From contig NZ_RBKT01000001.1 in assembly GCF_003633685.1 (NCBI RefSeq), forward strand, positions 1,426,001 to 1,490,000: a stretch of 64,000 bases of DNA, in the 5' to 3' direction. Numbering within the stretch: position 1 is the first letter of the stretch; each line of letters starts with the position of its first letter. Below the pieces are notes generated by a model. The model searched no databases, was not told where the DNA came from, and saw only the letters and a list, made by a program, of their open reading frames with translations. A program made the translations under genes and the position numbers. Below, piece by piece: positions 36,301 to 41,202 of the stretch. This DNA comes from Micromonospora pisi. Lineage in GTDB: Bacteria > Actinomycetota > Actinomycetes > Mycobacteriales > Micromonosporaceae.

Positions 36301-39300
36301 GCTCCGGCAGCTTCTCGCGGACCACGTGCAGCGGATTCCGGAGGCCGATCGCAAGCAAGTTCTTCACCAGCATGCTCATCTTGACGCTCGCGCCCTGGGC
36401 GACGGCGGAAGCGTGCGTGTAGGTGTGCACCATGAGGTCCCATAGCTGCGCGACTTCGGGCAGGTGCCGGTACGACTCGGCTTCACCTGGCGCAACACCG
36501 AGATATCGAGCTACGACCTCGCGACCGAACTCTATGCCGCCTTGCAGGAGTAGCCGCACTTCAGGGTAAGGGGTGTTCACATCCCGCGCCAACCACCCCA
36601 CCAACCCGAGCCCGTCACCAAGGGGTACGCCGACATTCCACTGGACGTACATGCTGTCGTCCGGAAATGGCACGAAGATCTGCGCGCCACGACCCTCGGG
36701 CGTAATCTCCCATCCAGCTTCAGGAGGATAGAGCGCCTCGATCGGCAGCCCGCGCTGCCCGGAACCGAACCGCCAGCGGGGCGCGGACCTCAACCGTGCG
36801 CCCACCGTACGAATCTCCCGGAAGACGCTATTCCATGATGGGCGCCCCCTGTCCCCACCGTGACGATCGGCTACCGTCGGGTGGATCCTGTCCTCGATGA
36901 TTTCAAATCGTGCCCTGCCAGTTCCTGCTTGCACGGACGTTGGCATCGTGTCCCGACTTGGGTAAAGGAGACCGTCAGAACCCTGGAAATATGATCTCCC
37001 ATCCAGAGTCGCCTCCATGTCATACGTCGTCTCGACACCGGGGGCAGCGCGCCTTCGCGCCAGAATGGGACTGTAATCGGGATCTACGCCGGGGCGTAGC
37101 ACCACTATCGCCTGACGCTCGATCTCTACGGCAACGCCCTCGGCGTCACCGGTCAACTCGGCCGTTTCGACCGCATCCGCATTCGCCGGTATGCCGATCT
37201 CTTTGGTCATCGGCAGGAAAAGAAACTCGCTGAACCCGTCCGGAGTCCGGGCCCACCCGGACCGCTGAGCATCGAGGAAGTCCACCTTTCCGTCGTCACG
37301 CACCACCACGTTGAACGCGTGGGAGGCCCCGACCCCGGCACTGGGTGCCGGACGTCGGACCAGCAACACACCCCGCGACCCCGCCGGAGCAGCCGCCATC
37401 ACCGCGCGAACCGACTCGACATCGGTCCGGTAAACCGATGGCCCGTCCTGGTCCGACAGATCCAACTGCTGACGCTGGTACGCCACCAGGTCCGACTCCG
37501 GCATGGCGCTCTCGGACGGCACCTCCTCCAGCGTCAACGTCTCATCCGGATTCAGGTTGAGGTCCGCGGCAATCGCGGTGAGCACACAGTTTGTGGCGGA
37601 CCCACTCGAATTCATCGACTTGAGCCAGGGGTACGCCTGGACCGCCCGGCTATCGTCAGCATCCGGCGACGTGGTGTCCATGAGCGACTTACCGGCCGGA
37701 GAGAAGGCGCTCTCGACCGGAGTACCCGACGGATCGAACAAGCGGATCCGCGCCGAACCCGGCGAACCCGGCGGAGTCACCTTGGCGCTTCGCGCCTCGT
37801 CGGGATCCGCCGGAATCGACCTCAGCCGCGCCTCGGCAGACGTCTGACCCAGGTCGATCCACGCAACCTGGCCATCCGACGCGTGGTACACCGCGAAGGG
37901 ACGCGCGGGTCCGTCGGGACGCCCCAACAGGACGAAGGCCGAACTTCCCACGCCCGCCGTCCGCACCGCGGTCGTCACCGCCGCCCACGACGGCGCCCGC
38001 TCCCAACGCCGAATGGTGCCGAACTCCGGACTGCTGGCCAAACCTCCGCTGTCCGCGTCGGTGGACGTGCTCGTGGACCCCACGCCCGTCTGGTGGAACC
38101 GAGAACCCAGAGCACCGAGCAGAGCCAACGGATCATCGCTCGGCGCCGGCCGCCGCAGCACCTCGTCCGTCACCGCCGACAGTTCACCCAGGGAAAGCGG
38201 ATGCACCCGCGCGGGCGGGCCCGTGAGCGGCTCGGCCACCCCGGCCGGCGACGCGGATCCGGCAGCCAGCCATTCGCCGCTGTCCGCCCGTCGCGGAGTG
38301 GAGACGCGAGGAAGTTCTTGGCTGACGTCGTTGCCGAGATGCACGCCGTTGCCGGCTGGCATAACCACCGGCACCGGCATTGTGGGCGTAACGGTGTTCA
38401 CGGGCCTACCGTGCTGTGACTCCTCGGCCGGTCGGTTCTGTCCGGCGCGCGCGTCGCGGCGGGCAGCGGTGCGCGACCCGCCCGATCGGCGGACGGTCGG
38501 CGTCTCGGCGATCTCCGGTGCGATGAACCCGGATCGCGGCAGCACCACCGGAGCCGGTTCGTCGTCACCGGCCCGGATCTCCGTACCTGTCGGGTCGAGG
38601 ATCAGCGCCCGCGCGGCGGCGGCAAGCCCCAACTCGGCGCGGCTGATGCTGCGCCCACCCAGCTCGTTCTGCCGCTCCGACCACCGCAGCGGCTGATCCG
38701 GATCAGCGGTGTGGTGCAGCACGAATGCCCCGGCGGTACCACCGAGCTGTTCCCCCCGCACCAGCGCAGTGCTACCCGGCCCGGCCTCCGTCACCCGCCG
38801 CTCGAGATCCTCCCAGGACGACACCCTCTGCCACCCGACACCACCGCCGAGGTCGTCGTCCACCACAGCCGGGCCGAACAGCACTTCGGACAACTGCGCT
38901 CCGCCCAGTTCGGACGCCGGTGCGGACACCCGCGCGCTCGGGACGACCGGAACATGACCGGGCATCTGACTGGAAGGGGCAGTTCGGTCCAGCGGGGCAG
39001 TTCGGTCCAGCGGGGCGGCTCGGTCCAGCGGGGCGGCTCGGTCCACCGGGGCAGCCGAGGCGGGAGCCGGCGGCATGGCCGAAATGGACGGGGGTGTCGG
39101 GGTGAACACAGGCGGGCCACTCGACGTCGCCCCGCCCTCGCCCTTCACCGTTCCCGTCGCCGGCGTGCTCACCGGAGCGGTCGCTGGCGAACTCACCGGT
39201 GTCGGGACACGTCCTGCCTGGGCCGCCGGGTTCGTGACCTGCTGTGGCCCAGGCGGCCATTCAGAAGGCAGTGGTGTCGCACCGCCGTTGGCTGCCGGTA

Positions 39301-40888
39301 CTCCGGCCAGCGGTTCCGGGCGGATGTTGGGGCCGAGGCCCGGTGGGCCCCCCGGACCGACACCAGCCGACACACTGGAGCCGCCTCCAGCCGCCGGAAC
39401 CGCCGGGAAACTCGGGGCCGGCCCGGCCACACCGACGGCCCACTGCCCGGTACCGAGGGGCGCCGGCGGTCTCACCAGTGAGAGATCGGCCCCGGCAGAT
39501 GGAATGGTGGACGGGGCAGGTCCGATGGACGTACCAGCGGCGACGGTGCCGGGTACGCCGGGATGCACCAGATCAGGACCGACCGTTTCTGGAGACGCAG
39601 GTTGGCCCGGCCTCGACCCAGACTCGGGTTGACCCGGCAGAGACGGAGGCTGCCCCAGGAAAGACGGTGGCTGACCAGACAAAGAGGAAGGCTGACGCGG
39701 CAGGGAGGGAGGTTGGCCCGGCAGGGATGGAGGTTGACCGGACAAAGACGGAGGTTGGCCCGGCACAGACGGCAGTGGCCCCAGGAAAGACGGAGGCGGG
39801 CCACCCTTGTCGGACGAGTCTCCGCTGCGGGTTCGGTCACCGCCTGCTACGGCGTCGGGATGGGTGAGCCGCCGAAGGTTCGTGCCGGCGATATCCCCGG
39901 CACCTTCCGCCGCGCCGGAAAGCATGCCCGACACGAGCGTGACCGGCACCGTACTCCACTGCCAGCCCTCACCCTTGACCAGATTGAACGTACCCTCACC
40001 GACAACCTCGACAGCACCCTCGGTCACCACGTTCTCGACGAACTCCGCCGCCACGTTCCGAGCCGCATGACCAGCAACCGCGTCCGCCACACCCTTGACC
40101 CCGGAATCAGCCACCGCATCCGCCGCACCCTTGGCCGCACCAGAAGCCGCCGCCCGCGCAGCATCCCCAGCACGATCAGCAGCCTGCTCCACCGCCTCAC
40201 GCAAAAACCGGTTACCAAGCCCACCAAGAACCCCGCCACCAGCCCCCATCACCACACCGATCAGACCCGTCCACGACCCAACCGCCGCCGCGTTCTTCGT
40301 CAGATCAACATTCCAACCCTTCTGATGCCCCCGCTGAATCAGGATCGCCTGCGCGATCACATCCATCAACACCTGCAAACCCACACCAACGACCTGGCCC
40401 ATCCCCACCGCCACAATCAGACGGGCCAACCACAACGCGATCTTCCACTTGTCCACCAACAGCTTGATCGCCATGTTCTGCAGCACACCCGGCCACAACC
40501 ACGCAATCGCCAACGCGAACGCCAACTCGATCATCAACTCGATGATCGTCAAAATGATCATGATCTGGGTGTACTCAACCTGGGTCGCCGAATCCTCCAG
40601 ACCCTCACCCAACCGGCGAACATACCGGGACGCCACAACCAGATAACCGTCGTCGCCCAGATAGTCCTTCATCGCATCAACAAACGCCTGCTCCGACTTA
40701 CCCGCCACCCCGTTACTGATGCTGTTCACCGCAGTAACAAACAGCGGCAACACCTGCTCCAAACCATCAGACGCCGCGTAATGACCATGCGCCAACAACC
40801 GCAACTTGTCCGGATCCGTCGCCGGAAGCTCCTCACCCGTCAACCACTTCAGGAACTCGGCAGCATCATCAGACATCTCGATGGCCAT
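21344..40888 (-). CDS. Giant WXG100-like multi-domain toxin-type protein with six papain-fold (Tox-PL) domains
   Basis: 6514 aa in one open frame from ATG 40888, preceded by gggaggtgg. Residues 1-330: WXG100-like domain (WLTGEELPATDPDKLRLLAH) and hydrophobic helices (about 105-200), like the N terminus of CpnT-type ESX substrates. About 360-430: GQPPSLP repeats; 610-640: APLDR repeats. Papain-fold glutamine-deamidase-type domains have nucleophiles at Cys1101, 1950, 3952, 4780, 5001 and 5926, each with a later His (for copy 1, His1190) and Asp (Asp1206 in FLDAQ). Cys-less half copies lie at about 680-790 and 955-1060. Homologous ~600-aa modules of unknown function lie at about 1245-1850, 4090-4690 and, more divergent, 5160-5800. 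A beta-rich region spans about 2230-3900. No clear C-terminal toxin domain. Probably a T7SS effector; export and targets are inferred. Confidence 0.85.
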   Translation of the reverse strand: MAIEMSDDAAEFLKWLTGEELPATDPDKLRLLAHGHYAASDGLEQVLPLFVTAVNSISNGVAGKSEQAFVDAMKDYLGDDGYLVVASRYVRRLGEGLEDSATQVEYTQIMIILTIIELMIELAFALAIAWLWPGVLQNMAIKLLVDKWKIALWLARLIVAVGMGQVVGVGLQVLMDVIAQAILIQRGHQKGWNVDLTKNAAAVGSWTGLIGVVMGAGGGVLGGLGNRFLREAVEQAADRAGDAARAAASGAAKGAADAVADSGVKGVADAVAGHAARNVAAEFVENVVTEGAVEVVGEGTFNLVKGEGWQWSTVPVTLVSGMLSGAAEGAGDIAGTNLRRLTHPDAVAGGDRTRSGDSSDKGGPPPSFLGPLPSVPGQPPSLSGQPPSLPGQPPSLPRQPSSLSGQPPSFLGQPPSLPGQPESGSRPGQPASPETVGPDLVHPGVPGTVAAGTSIGPAPSTIPSAGADLSLVRPPAPLGTGQWAVGVAGPAPSFPAVPAAGGGSSVSAGVGPGGPPGLGPNIRPEPLAGVPAANGGATPLPSEWPPGPQQVTNPAAQAGRVPTPVSSPATAPVSTPATGTVKGEGGATSSGPPVFTPTPPSISAMPPAPASAAPVDRAAPLDRAAPLDRTAPLDRTAPSSQMPGHVPVVPSARVSAPASELGGAQLSEVLFGPAVVDDDLGGGVGWQRVSSWEDLERRVTEAGPGSTALVRGEQLGGTAGAFVLHHTADPDQPLRWSERQNELGGRSISRAELGLAAAARALILDPTGTEIRAGDDEPAPVVLPRSGFIAPEIAETPTVRRSGGSRTAARRDARAGQNRPAEESQHGRPVNTVTPTMPVPVVMPAGNGVHLGNDVSQELPRVSTPRRADSGEWLAAGSASPAGVAEPLTGPPARVHPLSLGELSAVTDEVLRRPAPSDDPLALLGALGSRFHQTGVGSTSTSTDADSGGLASSPEFGTIRRWERAPSWAAVTTAVRTAGVGSSAFVLLGRPDGPARPFAVYHASDGQVAWIDLGQTSAEARLRSIPADPDEARSAKVTPPGSPGSARIRLFDPSGTPVESAFSPAGKSLMDTTSPDADDSRAVQAYPWLKSMNSSGSATNCVLTAIAADLNLNPDETLTLEEVPSESAMPESDLVAYQRQQLDLSDQDGPSVYRTDVESVRAVMAAAPAGSRGVLLVRRPAPSAGVGASHAFNVVVRDDGKVDFLDAQRSGWARTPDGFSEFLFLPMTKEIGIPANADAVETAELTGDAEGVAVEIERQAIVVLRPGVDPDYSPILARRRAAPGVETTYDMEATLDGRSYFQGSDGLLYPSRDTMPTSVQAGTGRARFEIIEDRIHPTVADRHGGDRGRPSWNSVFREIRTVGARLRSAPRWRFGSGQRGLPIEALYPPEAGWEITPEGRGAQIFVPFPDDSMYVQWNVGVPLGDGLGLVGWLARDVNTPYPEVRLLLQGGIEFGREVVARYLGVAPGEAESYRHLPEVAQLWDLMVHTYTHASAVAQGASVKMSMLVKNLLAIGLRNPLHVVREKLPEPVQVFLDANAPTIKAMWAERFRRHILNESAFRFEQSWRRNLDTTNFLHLRTPKISESVQRYTIGQYLDNALVGNPEFRIDQDVAVGLNSGSGSEPFARLDDNRGRLKESAVYEIRRLRTDRVSADEMDADHDEIVELLGDLRAEGERRERGGQSPALRLTYQVSAFVRAMNGWAPVSSGLGLITDHQMTEISRQLGAVAVGAAHPSWPQPLLAVRAQLGEIARQLRHYTMTPGADSRSAISRAEDIRQILGQIMSLLPPPNAAVDQLSATFSGLTTSANRGEGNPSQTRRKRQFNAGGPAGPVQQRGPHPSYPVVLPPAQPSGGPVYGPTPSGGAYRSGSGPSVPSQSSDPAPWQNPPYGWAPGQGPTGSSGGQSGGRWAGVDSSGESGQVVPSRFADDAAVLEAFPWLGLVNPDGSDTNCVLTAIATDMSAVPGEEFVWQAPAESVMPELDLVAYQRQQLKDADPLVLRTDVESVRAVMAAAPAGSRGVLLVRGRVDGGAVGTSHAFNVLRDESGVVFLDGQRGGLARVPDEIVELIFLPVTDGIGVPANSVVVDPAELAGDAGVPQSSDVADGVVSPAATVESPSEAAESEVRNPRSRHRRMGAEFEPPVSAPGSGSASTPEATSVLVPEAGPAPATAPVSAPPPAAAQGARVESTPGQPPVSVTVEEVTEDQVREDPSPRGSQLLRRFRVDLPQEGFGSRPPSALFEIDARYLAERVEQNRRSISREPSDGVGSTPQPVPVPVSPANPASVQPSADESSSVDESFVEDGSVDDSSVDESFVDETSVDRVTAPWYIEQGATGEFSVQSAGWEGEAELAREIVADLPALPAELPGGTATEEMMLRQGMQDRLVELLRIEPSHDEGRSDFPADQISPDVPDALTVAGRALGEENTEKWDDLLREGWVGVIGDRLVWIKPRLYALKAVEEPAPGGNRFDLPVGSTTTSTTSQRQAVSGGVARAVGTAANLGFGYLSVLTGLRPGVDSSEHRSTVQSYGVISGRRLRAGTGVNFVSGVEFEISVDGHQWGEPVAVPTERGLLVVKLPEQAVGQDHQPRQTPLVGPAEGARPGPSTARETLTAINLTPAVRYLHRTLREGDLPAASAAQVARQAGSQLLNERTALDRSRWLLSGVDSTDLLVVPVDGGQEFQGHVTVQLTLREMQRLGEVPGVAVQDDLGVVRGASAGRAVASSVNGSLGWTTGGLGGGVVEGGFGPYVNKKWGRSTAQDLSVEGMTHTVLSRETPQVRYQASASVRVSVTSSTHRFNPVTAPAVAELGVPATETDAFEQARFGAPLATTPVPPRFRPLITPALEQPPAPMTAEQVDHRLGPHRPDAPQARTPFQPAAPQSDEPLILAARRGDGPGTTNGLPGGARVAPLVLAVLRANVDPAAIASDAPIWGEVQRGVYVHYGMPALEGDPGRLRTGIFAVFQIGGKRYEVLVVGHPRQRLDSQSYPMAVSNQAMLSAGSGAAVTDRQSAGTGLAAALTFGLGESAQLSFDGLQTEVSLVRSTERAQSRVARSYRRMTTNGMVREHTYEMVYEVVVRPDGGERSTWLIDGPDVQQQVVVPEEHLPRQPVTAAEAAAVQARVYPPGTPPPPLSGSPVPFDTLGVAGVFPRFAELPELPALAARLYAMLHNRPEGWHREPMNWPEALWDLGVPSELDAHFVSLVGRGSSWAVSLGKEDGWESAVEISAVVSEPEHLRASETTVVEQYARTDTHFDVVESMELTRSAGTRSTGAVPANDESSAANPLALGFSGGASTDRSMSDAVRSGSSGTTGATYRDTVQAYRAGRVRFTVRLVRWNASVTRDLRGTLDLENGLEFAVPDRFAADLGLPNATPVTLPDRPVRTDVDPVLGQAASRFEQLRAVGLLEGIRATLVDRGLLLQDQDRPNELWQQISRTFSPDALELWAADLFGSGARGWFLAPGPLNGTGFVYIRITGRLGAPASDLSRPEASLTIRDEAIDAEEESESSVWSAGSGGRFRPGGQRRGGSGRGQRDSVRNVFQYGTSGSHEQNNAVTFVVEISYSARMPEALQTIGTGAHSVLLGVAGWFGADQTVRTFLDQHQPFVWREVRQTEGGSARRLLPAHLTRSVEDTSNPWQPLLRVPEPESQSPDAPPPGSPEGGTAPAGPNLNTLVTDDRTFIPMALPAARDLGNVLLEALAPAARPEETSRSDVRDADSGEDVSRLLQGSDPASRVARLLHRYLMSDTGFGLGDVLVDPAQFTGEPNLRPRLAQLLAHRYELPGTGIRLGVVLTEVSQLLDEDGQPLREQLDGHGYGQRTTTPVTSPNRPAGRSGGLDPERNSSQGLNEIIQRDPEDRTEYTYYRYGMTVVAYLPNGQVVNFAYPEGLYGMSRRPAAELLPADDSRRGRFAVSGQTGPVDAARVGEPAEEVLSPATDDARAVAMYPWLGTMNSDGSATNCVLLAISADMNLDPDDTFLVEEVPSSGPLPESHLVARQRQQLNLPGDQARVYRTDWESVRALMAAAPAGSRGIVLVRERDAGFGVGASHAFNVVVRDGGEVHFLDAQRAGWGQEPDPFGDIYFLPMSDEIGAPEGSHVVDPAALTGAAEGVAAEAELRVIVRLRPDVDPKQGPILAKRRAGPGVEMAHDMDVTVDKKSFFLAADGLLYPDGETAPFRLRHGGRWSSFPIVEQRIHPTVADRVADEGRPSWSGVTPIFRGVLDRATQAPRWRDDPNLRGTSIEEIYRPEDGWEITDEGRDAEIFIPFVDTKMYVQWNVDVPIGDALGLAEWLVQGDRLAPEPQQLLRGGIEFGRGVVALYLGVRPDQVDAYRHMPEVVQLWDFMIHTYTHVSAAAENASVRTRRLVKNLLALGLRNPLRAVRASLPGPVRSFLEVQAPTIRTLWRERFRRHITRESNFQDPGNWRWPDVDTMDYLERLKTPEVPDVERYTLAQYLDNALRENPQVEIDQLFAVGLNTGSDDPDAFAQLADNRGRMKPSAVFEIRGLRVARVSVDEMDSDHDTVVNLLGALRAEGERREQAEPSPGAALTNRINSFLDKMNEWAPPSSGAGLITARQVADISRQLGAISVGPAHPSWPRPLLWAGQNLEEVARQLSTYSPTVVDARTAALRARDIRDILAAIRPLLQRPLVPVDGMTTSFAGLTAEENAGGEPSRGRRGRRSDAGQPSGPQSAPGQGYSGLGGSSSRFPGGPGSGQVFGGGSSVGSGYRSGAGHGTRSGSSFGGSGQGWAGAGLPGGSVGFLPSRFVDDAGARAEFGWLGSVNPAGSDTNCVLVAMVTAMNLRRGEESGWQAPPEATMPESHLLAFQRQELRLPDDVLSPVFRTDVESVREVMAAAPVGAQGVLLARRRASDGVGAGTSHAINVVRVADQPGADPRDSVAFLDGQRGGLALRPDGDVEWVFLPLTDDVRPPVNAGVVDPAELVGDDDSGAVVAPVNETGGSARPDAGSTDVRRTARERFLRTNDVRLTSAELTALVEDLVDEVGVPDDPNNCLILQDEARWRLFPGGVRRAGYTDDQTVDTRRGTEHFASPTRWPLASRAEVERAVRDAGPGAAAFLLVERPNLRRGHGLFYYHTTDGQVVLVDPQAPAGQRVVPVDPDRDSTGDRREIGLLESDIALRALTVNPDGKVASGATQPVVESDSSARAMVDRTPYSRFGGSGIEIEFSRLLRMPLSKTPHQWYNTAIVWGLGVGAAVLKVDSRRFFPRADGHFWERQSDAPPGTPAQEVNIPEAATVRPMRLLRQGEENRTDPDSIWDWLERLDADLSAVPDTDGPPQYYGAGDVLTGHRGHRLARTGGSTEIGPRPLGAAPGALVQHTFGTPTEGLYDLFAHVADHIRDYPEQNFFGRTDLDAALQFGNEVAARYLLWSQVNNGRFPTSLRDVEDMVGRMENADLPDDVAKLRGFAVALYAQAVGVARQRIGGGMIKNHLPIALRVDPSVIRDEDLSESARQYLREDHDGIERGFETVFRSRTENFDELYRRRANIPADQPVDPLGIPNPAGFTTRDYLRNGLAPGLTNTPTRQNEELTIRTSFRTLDTNEGLLPVRLVVVEVRTYGSGLVSIADARRHHEAMSDVVQSSYDVAEQRQQGVPRSPASTREELRDAFGSAYNSNDPAADVVLRVIEAAWQANRSQPRRNAPLVSFSEIAEVWQRLNRPDWRTDPALRSLVLRVGGHLSQLQNSGRGNAHITNALNQLGMIYQSIGVPVPGGQSDARRRASRRTAPPPGQPAPTHGLPPLPPPPSLPPTQGLPRLPSAPPRQGPSFQPPPTYGLPSLPPPPHGLPSAPWAVPTSTPMPMHPQPGPRWTDAVARSQWGAMPYAPMGGPQPSYPGPGGSSSSRGAGSSSRGAGSSSSSSRGAGSSSRQGDGWAGHGSSDGMFAREVPGNRSEAGIRLAYPWLPEVNPRLRHGDPEGPFATNCVITAIATDMSLWDTAPHQASGTEPLPVAHVRNYQRQQLGLADEDPGVVLRVPGIDSVRNAFERAEVGSRGLVLVRNAAGGVAHVFNVYRDWSGVVLLDGQLGRAARLPAEVASMEFLPLTPGIPIPGDARLLFGHELTELLEPEEGPSPSRAGEPGVDGEAGSDPFRYALDKVAPSLVLSRPEVVWTYAGDADGQVWMLAARPDGLPDEREWRGLSRGVQRVQPWTTDRELADLLVKRGDLAVGVVPGDSDPAGLGPVVVNGELRRSETSEDWEIVDRSGGDQPAEAGESQAYLEAVQRQEDVARQLGDHLGVRVRAVPNVGSGGEASAGPGSAQVERQVTAIVRPYAGTAPTDVLAELTREVRRALLRPGTTVADAAELAGDLARARGVAHTPRMELVQRYGLATSTTQERSQHRARRFGSASGYLGVDAIDGPALLDAYLDTDMAVLTHDLLDRNAPRFEPASAVAQVVATRLSEDNSRYVGEAQLTLHVDDVVRLRADRDTFHVPFPLVAYAEVDASQAGAGLVRLVVRTESAMDARHLRSGAVVVRQGTRFDIFEWRVAPDGSGVVVLVERAADPVSVRSVTAW

Positions 40889-41202
40889 GTCGCCGCCCCA
40901 CCTCCCTTGGGCTTGACCCGATTCGACGGGAAGGGTCGGAAAGTTGCCTTACGCTACCGTGGCGCGCCGTCTGCCGGCGCAGGCGGTGGCCTCGTGGGCA
41001 GCGGGCCCAGGAAGCCGAGGGTGGAGTGTCGACATCGGATGCCGCGCGACCGTTGATGCAGGCAAATATCGCTATGTGAGCAACGGTACGGGGCGGCTGA
41101 TTCAACTGATCGTCACAACGCCTTAACGGTGAGGAATTGCGCTGGGAATTCGGAAGCGGCACCCGCCCCACAATTGTCTGACGAGGACACGACTCCCTCC
41201 AC
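40889..41202. other. Intergenic region upstream of the giant gene
   Basis: About 314 bp with no supported gene. It should hold the giant gene's promoter on the minus strand: the AT-richer stretch around 41060-41115 (catagcgatatttgcc on the minus strand) is the likeliest place. No terminator hairpin is obvious after the SWIM gene stop at 41203, so read-through from the upstream operon is possible. Confidence 0.5.
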
